Positions 1-7,180 of a stretch of 26,104 bases of DNA are shown piece after piece. The translations under genes and the position numbers were made by a program. The DNA is from JAAFHN01 sp031421855. Its GTDB lineage: Bacteria > Pseudomonadota > Gammaproteobacteria > Burkholderiales > Burkholderiaceae_C. The notes under the pieces are model-generated. The model was given only the letters and a program-made list of their open reading frames with translations. It was not told the origin of the DNA and searched no databases. The stretch's first letter is position 1, and every line of letters starts with the position of its first letter. Location of the stretch: contig JANOPN010000204.1 in assembly GCA_031421855.1 (NCBI GenBank), positions 1-26,104 of the forward strand, read 5' to 3'.

Positions 1-408
1 GTACAAGTTGACGGCGCGTGCGTTGTCGGCAAACACCTCTAGCTCAATGCGCAAGCAGTTGGCCCAGTTGTCGGCGTAGCTGAGCAGCTCAGTCATGAGT
101 GCGTTGCCAGCACCCACGCCTTGGTGCGGCACGGCAACGCTGATTCCTAGGTGCAAGCAGTGTTTGCGCCGCAAGCCGCCACGATCTGCAAACAAACCCG
201 CCATGCCCGCAAGTTGCCCGCCGACTTCAACGACCAAGGAGTAGCTGTCAGGCGGGGGTGATTTGAGGCGCTCAGTCCAGGCTTCTTCAGACGGGTGAGG
301 CAGCTGCAACAAGTTTCCAAACACATCGGCGTGCGCCATGTAGCTCGATACGGCGAGGGCGTCGCTCACGCGGGGGCGGCGGATGGTGATTTGTGCTGTC
401 GTGCTCAT
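1..408 (-). CDS. GNAT acetyltransferase, YhhY-like (3' end cut by window edge)
   Basis: The frame is open from an ATG at 408 to the window edge, giving 136 codons without a stop, so the C-terminus lies outside. The product matches the GNAT N-acetyltransferase fold and most resembles E. coli YhhY, an amino-acid N-acetyltransferase. Seen: an early NLLQLPHPSEEAW segment comparable to YhhY's NTLQVPHPS, an acetyl-CoA loop region HQGVGAGNALM, and a DNWANCLRIELEVFADNARA segment comparable to the late GNAT strand with a conserved Asn. An AAAGGACAG Shine-Dalgarno sequence sits about 8 nt before the ATG and supports this start. It would transfer acetyl from acetyl-CoA to a small amine in the cytoplasm. 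Substrate is not predictable; assignment to the family is firm, to YhhY function less so. Confidence 0.85.
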   Translation of the reverse strand, partial: MSTTAQITIRRPRVSDALAVSSYMAHADVFGNLLQLPHPSEEAWTERLKSPPPDSYSLVVEVGGQLAGMAGLFADRGGLRRKHCLHLGISVAVPHQGVGAGNALMTELLSYADNWANCLRIELEVFADNARAVNLY

Positions 409-421
409 GGCCTGTCCTTTG

Positions 422-658
422 AACCTAAATCCGGCAGTTGATCGCGCGGTTCTCTCTATAAGTATCTGATTTTGCTTATGTTTTGGCTTCCAACTCACTC
501 ACCTGCTGGGTGAGAGCGCTACACGTTCGATTGAACCGCCCTGACACGCTCTGGGGTCGTTGCTCCTTCTTGCGCCCAGGGGGCGCTTGCGTCGTCACGC
601 CTACCCAGCGCGCGCCATGACGGCCCACTCGAACGCGTTCAACTACCGGATCTAGGTT
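422..658. mobile_element. 237-bp element with terminal inverted repeats (MITE-like)
   Basis: The ends are imperfect inverted repeats: 422-446 begins AACCTAAATCCGGCAGTTGA and the reverse complement of 634-658 begins AACCTAGATCCGGTAGTTGA, with 22 of 25 positions identical. Inside are two perfect hairpins, CTCACC/GGTGAG at 498-514 and GCGCCC/GGGCGC at 572-586, and a GAACGCGTTC palindrome at 631-640 next to the right end. No target-site duplication is evident. A 97-codon minus-strand frame (476-769) crosses most of it but resembles no protein I recognise and I do not call it. The structure suggests a non-autonomous transposable element or the remnant of a larger insertion sequence. The family is unknown to me. 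Confidence 0.55.
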
Positions 659-738
659 GAAGGTGGTGAGGCTTTGACCTTTTGGGTCGCGCCTCGGTTG
701 AAGGACAGTCCGATTTAGAGCAAAAACCAGCTCGGCAA

Positions 739-776
739 TGCATGTGTTGCTGCAATGCAGCAAAAACACCCATGCA
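739..776 (-). terminator. Hairpin after the aldehyde dehydrogenase gene
   Basis: TGCATG at 739-744 pairs with CATGCA at 771-776, and the inner arms GTGTTGCTGC and GCAGCAA...ACAC also pair, with a small bulge. It lies 24 nt past the stop of the minus-strand gene. There is no strong T tract directly after it on the minus strand, so a terminator role is only plausible. Confidence 0.35.
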
Positions 777-799
777 GGTCGTGCATGGCGTGATGCATC

Positions 800-2518
800 T
801 CAGCCCAAGAGGGCGTTCAGGAAAATGCGAGGCATTTTCAAGAAGCTGGGTCGGTATTGAAACGCGACCAGCAGCTTGCCCAAAATCGCGCCTTTGCGGT
901 TGGTGATGAACCATGGCGGGCGTGGCAGCAAGGTGAACGAGCCGCTGAGCAAGTTGCGTGGAAATGGCCGAAACGGGGCTTCAACAACGGTGCGCTCGGC
1001 GCGGTCAAACAAAAACGTGTTGTGCACCACGCCGATGCCGCTTTGGACATCAGCCAGCGTGTGACCCGGAAACGCGCCCCAAGTGGCCTGCGGGGTCAAA
1101 AAGCCGACCCCTGTCCAAGCATTGATGGCAATCGTGCCGTAGCGCAAGGTTTGCAGCAGCGCCGCGAAGCGCTCTCGACCCATTTGCGCAATGGTGTCGG
1201 GGTGGATAACGATGTTGGCCCCAAGGGTGCCGTAGAGGCGATCGTTGGCAAACGCGATGGCAGCTTGCAAAAACGCCTCAGCGCTGGGGTTGTCGATCTC
1301 GGTGATGTTCAATGCGGGCGCGAAGACTTCTGTGTTGAATGCCGCGTCGCTTGCCGCGTCGTTCAGCGGCGCGATCAAAAACCCGGCTTCGCCGCTCAAA
1401 GGCTTGGCTTGCGGGTTGTTTTCTGAGAATTTGGACAGCCGATCAGCTGCGCCAGGGTAGTACAAGCCACGTTTTTGCGCATTTTTGAGCACAGACTCCA
1501 GCGCGTGAATGAGCGGCTTCTTTTGCGCCCATTGCGCGGGTAACACCAGCACTTGGCAGGCCACGCAGTTGAAGCCTGAGTTGTGCAGCTTTTGGGTTGC
1601 GACTTGCTCGGCTTGGAATGCGATGTCCGCAGCGCTCCATGGGCCAGGAACGACGATGGTTGGGCAAACTGCGCCCAACTCTGAGGTGATCGCGCGGGTG
1701 TTTTGCGGGGTGTTGGCCGCCTTGTTGGCCTCACCTTCGCCGCCTCGGCCCCAAACGATGGCGTCATGCGACGCGCCGGCACCGGTGATGTGAATCGACT
1801 CCACCAGCGCATGGGTGCACAGGTATTGACCCACGTCAACACCGCCGCGCACGATGCGAAGCACGTTGCGGTCAATCAAGGGCTTGAGCGCGGGTGTCAA
1901 GAACTCAATCAAGTACTCGTTGACCGGGTTCATCTTCAAAATGACGACTTCGTTTTCTGAGAACAGCTTTTGAAACACGTCCAGGGGTGCAATGGATGCG
2001 ATGTTGCCCGCACCCAGCACCAAAGCCACTTTGCCGACCTTGTGCGCCGGGTTGGCCGCGTCGTAAATCGCCGCGCTGTGTTGACCCAAGTTGTCGCGGG
2101 TGACCCCTGCCTGCATCCACACGTCAACCGAGACGCCGCTGAGCAGCAAGTGGTCCCAAATCGAGTGCGGCAGCACCCTCGCAGCCAATTGACCACCCGG
2201 CAGTTCGCGCAGTGGCAAGCCGGACAGGTGCTTCTTGCCTTGAACTTGGCTCAAGGTGGTCATCATTTGGTTGCAGTAACCCAGCAAGGTGTAGGGGCCC
2301 GACAGCCACTCCTCGCCTTCAAGCGGCGAGCCTGCAGCAATGCCTTTTTGGCGCGAAGCCGTCTCGGCCCAAGCTTGCGCAACGGGCATCAGGCATTCTT
2401 TGATTTGCGCCAAGATCGCGATCCGATCAGCGATGGCGGTGTCTACCCAGGCTTGGCGGCTCCCAGCCAGTGTGTTCAGGTCGGTATCGAGGGCTGTTTT
2501 GTCGAGTGCTGCGGTCAT
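800..2518 (-). CDS. Aldehyde dehydrogenase family protein
   Basis: A 572-residue protein of the ALDH superfamily, which oxidises aldehydes to acids with NAD(P)+. Seen: a nucleotide-binding segment VLGAGNIASIAPLD at about 167-180, ITGAGASHDAIVWG at 244-257 where classical ALDHs have FTGS, a general-base Glu280 in SELGAVCP, and a catalytic Cys318 in NSGFNCVACQ. It is longer than the usual ~490 residues, with a C-terminal extension rich in Pro and Phe that may form an additional structural or oligomerisation element. It sits 47 nt after the FAD-linked dehydrogenase gene on the same strand, so the two may be co-transcribed and act on related carbon compounds. The substrate cannot be told from sequence. 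Confidence 0.85.
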   Translation of the reverse strand: MTAALDKTALDTDLNTLAGSRQAWVDTAIADRIAILAQIKECLMPVAQAWAETASRQKGIAAGSPLEGEEWLSGPYTLLGYCNQMMTTLSQVQGKKHLSGLPLRELPGGQLAARVLPHSIWDHLLLSGVSVDVWMQAGVTRDNLGQHSAAIYDAANPAHKVGKVALVLGAGNIASIAPLDVFQKLFSENEVVILKMNPVNEYLIEFLTPALKPLIDRNVLRIVRGGVDVGQYLCTHALVESIHITGAGASHDAIVWGRGGEGEANKAANTPQNTRAITSELGAVCPTIVVPGPWSAADIAFQAEQVATQKLHNSGFNCVACQVLVLPAQWAQKKPLIHALESVLKNAQKRGLYYPGAADRLSKFSENNPQAKPLSGEAGFLIAPLNDAASDAAFNTEVFAPALNITEIDNPSAEAFLQAAIAFANDRLYGTLGANIVIHPDTIAQMGRERFAALLQTLRYGTIAINAWTGVGFLTPQATWGAFPGHTLADVQSGIGVVHNTFLFDRAERTVVEAPFRPFPRNLLSGSFTLLPRPPWFITNRKGAILGKLLVAFQYRPSFLKMPRIFLNALLG

Positions 2519-2565
2519 GTTTTGCTTTCAAGTATCGGAGTGCTGGCCGCATTGTCGTTGCTGAA

Positions 2566-3999
<1,434 letters not shown>

Positions 4000-4015
4000 T
4001 CATTCACTCATATAT

Positions 4016-4054
4016 CAGTAGCAACAAACCCAATAGATTCGGAGACCAATGGCC
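4016..4054 (-). repeat. Dispersed TTGCTAT repeat, copy 1 (partial)
   Basis: Reads on the minus strand as TTGGTCTCCGAATCTATTGG followed by GTTTGTTGCTACT. It matches the family consensus but lacks the distal hairpin arm. It lies between the stop of the DUF2069 gene and the start of the FAD dehydrogenase gene. Confidence 0.7.
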
Positions 4055-4068
4055 AAAAAGTCATCAAA

Positions 4069-4506
4069 TCAGGCCGCTGGGGCGGTATTCAGCGCTTCTG
4101 AGGCTGTTTTCGCCTCGTTCACGGCTTTGAATCGCAGCCGCACATGCATGGCACACGCGGCAAACAGGGCCGTGCAAAGCAGCACCTCAGCAAAAGCCAG
4201 TTGCGCGCTCAAGCCTTTGTCGCCGTATGCGCGCACCACCCCTTCGGTGAAGTACAGCCAAATCATCAAGCTCACCCAGCGGTAGGTGTACATGCGGTTT
4301 TTGAGCAACCCAGCCAATGGAATACACAGTGGTAGGGCCTTGAGAACCAACCACGAGCCGCCGGGGCGAATGGGTGCCAGCCACAGCTCCCAAGCCAAGC
4401 TGAGCACGATCAAACCCAACAGGCTTGCCACCGCCACGCGGCGCGTCCAGTCAACGCCTGGGTTTTGAGGGGCTTGGTCTATCGCTTGTTTGGTGGATTC
4501 AGTCAT
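4069..4506 (-). CDS. DUF2069 membrane protein
   Basis: A 145-residue inner-membrane protein when started at the ATG at 4506 (MTESTKQA). A longer frame starts at 4608, but its first 34 residues are Arg-rich, unlike the family, and overlap the divergent yihY coding region. Four hydrophobic segments are visible: about 22-40, 50-68, 75-95 and 100-120. The Gly-Ala-Tyr-rich TYRWVSLMIWLYFTEG stretch is typical of the DUF2069 family, widespread in beta- and gammaproteobacteria and of unknown function. It ends shortly before a repeat and the FAD dehydrogenase gene. Its start lies about 20 nt from the likely yihY start, so the promoters of the two divergent genes must overlap or lie inside coding sequence. 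Confidence 0.8.
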   Translation of the reverse strand: MTESTKQAIDQAPQNPGVDWTRRVAVASLLGLIVLSLAWELWLAPIRPGGSWLVLKALPLCIPLAGLLKNRMYTYRWVSLMIWLYFTEGVVRAYGDKGLSAQLAFAEVLLCTALFAACAMHVRLRFKAVNEAKTASEALNTAPAA

Positions 4507-4527
4507 GCTTTGGATGATAGCGATGGC

Positions 4528-5817
4528 ATGATCGAGCCGATGTTTGATGCGAAAGAACCCACAAACCCGGCCCCGCCATCGCCGACCTGGCGCGAAGCCG
4601 CGGCCCAATTGGTCGCGCAGCTGCGCGTGTTTCCGTGGGCGGACACGACCGCGACGCTGCGGGAGCGGTTTCGAGAAGACCGCTTGGGCCTCACGGCCTC
4701 GTCGCTGACCTTCACTACGACGGTGTCGTTGGTGCCCTTGATCGCCTTGGCCTTAGCGGCTTTTACGGCGTTTCCGATGTTCTCCAAGCTGCAAGACGGC
4801 TTGCAGCGCTGGCTAATCGACAGCCTCATGCCCGAGGCGATTGCCCGCCAAGTGCTCAGTTACGTGACTCAATTTGCCAGCAAGGCCTCGCGCCTGGGGC
4901 TGGCGGGTTTGGTGGTTTTGGTGGGTTCGGGTTTGGCGCTGATGCTCACCATCGACAAAACCCTCAATCAAATTTGGCGGGTGCGAACGCCCCGGCCCTT
5001 GGCACAGCGCATCGTGGTGTATTGGGGTGCCATCACGCTGGGGCCGTTGGTGCTGGGCATGAGTGTTGGCTTTGCGACATGGGCACTCGCGGGCGCATCG
5101 GGTGCCGCAGGGGCATCGGGTGCCGCAGGCGCAAAGGTCGTGGCATCCGGGGTGCCTTTGTTGCTGCGGTTTTTGGTTGATTTGTTGCAGTTTGCCATGT
5201 TGGGTGCTGGGGCTGCAGCGTTGTTTTTTTACATCCCCAACACCCGCGTTCGCTGGGCGCATGCCTTGTCGGGCGGTGTGTTCGTGACCATTGCGTTTGA
5301 GCTGGCACAGCGGCTCTTGGGTCTGTACCTCAAAGCCGTCCCAACCTATTCGGTCATCTACGGGGCGTTTGCCACGGTGCCAATATTGCTGGTTTGGATT
5401 TATGTGAGCTGGGTCATCGTGCTGTTGGGCGCGGTGATTGCAGCCTATTTGCCCGCGCTGTTGGCGGGTGTCAAGCGGCGCACGCGGGCGGCGGGTTGGC
5501 CGTTTGAGCTGGCCTGCGAGGTGCTTCGAGCACTTGAGCTTGCCCGCCACACTGGTGAGAGGGGCCTGAGTGCCCAGGCCTTGGGTGACCGCCTGCAACT
5601 CGATCCCTTGCATTTGCAGCAAACCGTTGCCCTGCTCAAGTCACTCAATTGGGTAGGCGAACTCAGCGGCGCGCAGGCGGGTCAGTTGGTGTTGTTGATC
5701 GACCCCGCTCAAGTTAGCGCACAGCCGCTCCTAGAAGCAACCGTCATCAGCCACCCCGGACTCAGCCAAGCCGTTTTGCGCGAACTGACTGTGGCGCAAG
5801 TGGTTGTTGAAGTTTGA
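4528..5817 (+). CDS. YihY family inner-membrane protein
   Basis: A protein of 429 residues from the ATG at 4528; alternatives are ATG 4540 and a longer frame from 4465 that would overlap the divergent gene. It belongs to the YihY/Virulence factor BrkB family, integral membrane proteins once mislabelled RNase BN. Seen: the RFREDRLGLTASSLTFTTTVSLVPL signature split around the first membrane segment, several further hydrophobic helices, VPTYSVIYGAFATVPILLVWIYVSW-type motif, and a soluble C-terminal tail with a winged-helix-like region (about 320-400). An Ala/Gly-rich insert near residues 190-202 comes from a tandem DNA duplication (5092-5127). No clear Shine-Dalgarno sequence decides the start. 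Function of the family is unsettled. Confidence 0.87.
   Translation: MIEPMFDAKEPTNPAPPSPTWREAAAQLVAQLRVFPWADTTATLRERFREDRLGLTASSLTFTTTVSLVPLIALALAAFTAFPMFSKLQDGLQRWLIDSLMPEAIARQVLSYVTQFASKASRLGLAGLVVLVGSGLALMLTIDKTLNQIWRVRTPRPLAQRIVVYWGAITLGPLVLGMSVGFATWALAGASGAAGASGAAGAKVVASGVPLLLRFLVDLLQFAMLGAGAAALFFYIPNTRVRWAHALSGGVFVTIAFELAQRLLGLYLKAVPTYSVIYGAFATVPILLVWIYVSWVIVLLGAVIAAYLPALLAGVKRRTRAAGWPFELACEVLRALELARHTGERGLSAQALGDRLQLDPLHLQQTVALLKSLNWVGELSGAQAGQLVLLIDPAQVSAQPLLEATVISHPGLSQAVLRELTVAQVVVEV
5092..5127 (+). repeat. 18-bp tandem duplication inside yihY
   Basis: Two adjacent units, 5092-5109 and 5110-5127, each read GG(C/G)GCATCGGGTGCCGCA and encode GASGAA twice, in frame. It lies in a loop between predicted membrane helices. 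Confidence 0.8.
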
Positions 5818-5820
5818 CTG

Positions 5821-5835
5821 GGGGTCATTTACCCC
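5821..5835 (+). terminator. Small hairpin after yihY
   Basis: GGGGT (5821-5825) pairs with ACCCC (5831-5835) around CATTT, just 3 nt past the yihY stop. The following sequence is only moderately T-rich, so termination is a weak inference. Confidence 0.3.
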
Positions 5836-5888
5836 GTCGTTAGGATTTCGTTGTGCGATTTTCGTGTCGATCATTTTCAGAGTTGACC

Positions 5889-6095
5889 ATGCAAACCGTC
5901 ACCGTGTCACCCAAATTTCAAGTCGTTATCCCCCTGGCCGTGCGCGAACGGCTCAAACTCGTGCCGGGAGTCAAGATGCAGGTGGTGCAGTTTGACAACC
6001 GGGTGGAGTTCATTCCCGCCCAGCCTGCCAGCGCCTTGCGTGGGTCGTTGCGTGGCCTCAATACATCCATTGCCCGTGATGCGGATCGGGTGTGA
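5889..6095 (+). CDS. AbrB/MazE-type antitoxin (VapB), toxin partner lost
   Basis: A 68-residue protein with the SpoVT/AbrB swapped-hairpin fold: MQTVTVSPKFQVVIPLAVRERLKLVPGVKMQV and a hydrophilic C-terminal tail that normally binds the toxin. The ATG at 5889 is chosen because it begins exactly at the conserved domain; an upstream in-frame ATG at 5853 would add 12 residues without family resemblance. Its stop codon (6093-6095) overlaps a GTG at 6092 that begins a VapC-like stub, the usual translational coupling of these pairs. In the family the antitoxin binds DNA as a dimer and represses its own promoter. Here it is probably an orphan DNA-binding protein. Confidence 0.85.
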   Translation: MQTVTVSPKFQVVIPLAVRERLKLVPGVKMQVVQFDNRVEFIPAQPASALRGSLRGLNTSIARDADRV

Positions 6096-6121
6096 ACGTT
6101 GTCGACTCATCGGCTTGGCCG
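6092..6121 (+). pseudogene. Remnant 5' end of a VapC PIN toxin
   Basis: Starting with GTG at 6092, overlapping the antitoxin stop, the frame reads (V/M)NVVDSSAW and then becomes unrelated sequence. PIN toxins of the VapC type begin with this strand-plus-Asp motif, the Asp being a catalytic metal ligand. Only about ten codons remain before the 3' end of the Mpo1-like gene on the other strand, so the rest was deleted. The apparent continuation of the frame to 6283 is a shadow of that gene. Confidence 0.7.
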
Positions 6122-6136
6122 CTTTCGGACATGAAG

Positions 6137-6469
6137 TCACCAAATCTTGATTTTGCCCAACCAAATGTCTTTGTACATCACCCAGTCGCCCATGAAGCTG
6201 TAAAGCGGGCGTTTGAAGCTGGCGGGTTTGTTTTTTTCGAACGCAAAATGCCCGACCCAGGCGCAGCCGTAACCGCTGAGTAGCGCGCCCAAAACCCACC
6301 AAGGGTTTGCGCTGCTGACCAACATGGCCAAACAAATCAAGGTGCCAGTTGAGCCGACAAAGTGCAGCCGTCGGCATGTCACGTTGCTGTGCTCGCCCAG
6401 ATAAAACGGATAGAAGTCTGAGAAATTGGCGTGAGCTTTGATGTCTTGCATGTTGTGTACTTTCATCAA
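6137..6469 (-). CDS. Mpo1/DUF962 family membrane protein
   Basis: A 110-residue protein of the DUF962 family (yeast Mpo1/YGL010w). Yeast Mpo1 is an Fe(II)-dependent dioxygenase in 2-hydroxy fatty acid alpha-oxidation; the bacterial role is not known. Seen: NFSDFYPFYLGEHSN near the N-terminus, CRRLHFVGSTG leading into a hydrophobic pair of segments (about 38-70), and HFAFEKNKPASFKRPLYSFMGD followed by a W/Y-rich end. The His residues of these motifs are the presumed metal ligands. The start at 6469 (MMKVHNMQD) is kept; a start at the third Met (6451) is also possible. It is flanked by two toxin-antitoxin remnants. Confidence 0.82.
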   Translation of the reverse strand: MMKVHNMQDIKAHANFSDFYPFYLGEHSNVTCRRLHFVGSTGTLICLAMLVSSANPWWVLGALLSGYGCAWVGHFAFEKNKPASFKRPLYSFMGDWVMYKDIWLGKIKIW

Positions 6470-6481
6470 TTGGTTTTCGAG

Positions 6482-6706
6482 CTACGCGGCCGCATCTTGC
6501 GCTTTGCTCAGCAATGCCAAGCCCCTCTCCAGTCGATTGGCGCCTTGAGTTTGTCGGATCTTGAATCGCGTTTCCGCATCGAACTCAGCCAAGGCTTGTG
6601 TCGTCAACTCGTCCAACAGCCCTGCGATGCTGATGCCTTGAACGGCCGCCATCGCCCGAAGACGTTCGTGTTTTTGATCTGGCAATCGAAGGGTTAACGC
6701 GCTCAT
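6482..6706 (-). CDS. Ribbon-helix-helix antitoxin
   Basis: A 74-residue protein beginning MSALTLRLPDQKHERLRAMA, a typical RHH (CopG/Arc-type) beta strand and first helix, followed by GISIAGLLDELTTQALAEFD and a basic/hydrophobic tail that would contact the toxin. The ATG at 6706 is favoured over 6742 because an AAGGAG Shine-Dalgarno sequence lies about 8 nt upstream and because it overlaps the original stop of the PIN toxin frame by ATGA. It would repress the toxin-antitoxin promoter as a dimer. The neighbouring toxin is broken, so this antitoxin is likely redundant or now only a DNA-binding regulator. Confidence 0.82.
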   Translation of the reverse strand: MSALTLRLPDQKHERLRAMAAVQGISIAGLLDELTTQALAEFDAETRFKIRQTQGANRLERGLALLSKAQDAAA

Positions 6707-7085
6707 GCTCTCAGCTCCTTGAGGTAGTCTGGTGGGCTGCAAACTCGCAGCGATGGGAACCGAAGTTCCATGGTCGAAAAGTCACGAATGTTCTATGTGA
6801 CGATGTGGCTGGCGGCCCCTGCGACGGCCAATTCAATGATGTGATTGTCGCCTTACGCCAAATGCAGCCCGACAAATAGATATTGAACAACTCTTCGCGC
6901 TCCGCTTGGTTCAGGCGGCAGTTCGCTAAGAGTGACGTTCGCGACAAGACATCTTCATGTTCGGCAAAAAGTGCTGATCCCATGACGGCTTGAACACGAC
7001 CGCCGATGCACTGACCAATGACAGCGGCTGAAGCCCCGATACCCATGCATGCCCCTATAAAAACATGCGTGTCGATCAAAATCAT
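6703..7085 (-). pseudogene. PIN-domain toxin, inactivated by deletion/frameshift and a stop
   Basis: From the ATG at 7085 the frame reads MILIDTHVFIGACMGIGAS and continues like a PIN ribonuclease up to LSGCIWR near 6857. It then enters a wrong frame. The expected continuation, GDNHIIELAVAGAASHIVT, is present from about 6852 in another frame, followed by an in-frame TAG at 6793-6795 and then NIRDFSTMELRFPSLRV to a TGA at 6703. A segment between CxW and GDNH that relatives have is missing. So at least two lesions separate the catalytic acidic residues of the N-terminus from those of the C-terminus. The open 124-codon frame ending at 6711 is the truncated product. The toxin is presumably inactive. 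Confidence 0.82.
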
Positions 7086-7092
7086 GCTTGGT

Positions 7093-7131
7093 GATACCTG
7101 AAGACTTGAAATGGGTATCGTTGGTGGTATC
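7093..7131 (-). promoter_or_regulatory. Possible operator upstream of the PIN/RHH locus
   Basis: GATACC at 7093-7098 is in inverted orientation to two GGTATC hexamers at 7114-7119 and 7126-7131, all within 50 nt of the toxin start at 7085. Repeated half-sites in the promoter are typical for RHH antitoxin autorepression, but no binding evidence exists. Confidence 0.35.
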
Positions 7132-7140
7132 AGATGGGTC

Positions 7141-7180
7141 GCAGTTACCCGCAGTTACCCGCAGTTACCCGCAGCTACCC
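7141..7180. repeat. 10-bp tandem repeat, four units
   Basis: GCAGTTACCC occurs three times in a row (7141-7170) followed by a variant GCAGCTACCC (7171-7180). The P450 stop codon (TAG on the minus strand, 7175-7177) is created within the variant unit. Confidence 0.9.

Larger units (their letters stand above)
409..799. other. Gene-free stretch
   Basis: No convincing gene lies here. It holds the inverted-repeat element (422-658), a hairpin downstream of the aldehyde dehydrogenase gene (739-776), and the upstream region of the acetyltransferase next to 408. Several short open frames cross it but show no family resemblance and no good ribosome binding site. Confidence 0.6.

Noticed and set aside
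476..769. 97-codon minus-strand open frame
   Set aside because: It runs across the inverted-repeat element and beyond it, has no recognisable family, no clear ribosome binding site and low-complexity Arg/Gln-rich content. More likely a by-product of the element.
4465..4527. Longer N-terminus for YihY
   Set aside because: The additional codons overlap the start of the divergent DUF2069 gene and do not resemble YihY N-termini.
6092..6283. 63-codon frame continuing from the VapC stub
   Set aside because: Only the first ten codons resemble a toxin; the rest is antisense to the Mpo1-like gene.
7141..7180. Possible CRISPR-like array
   Set aside because: Units are 10 bp and directly adjacent with no spacers, so this is a simple tandem repeat.
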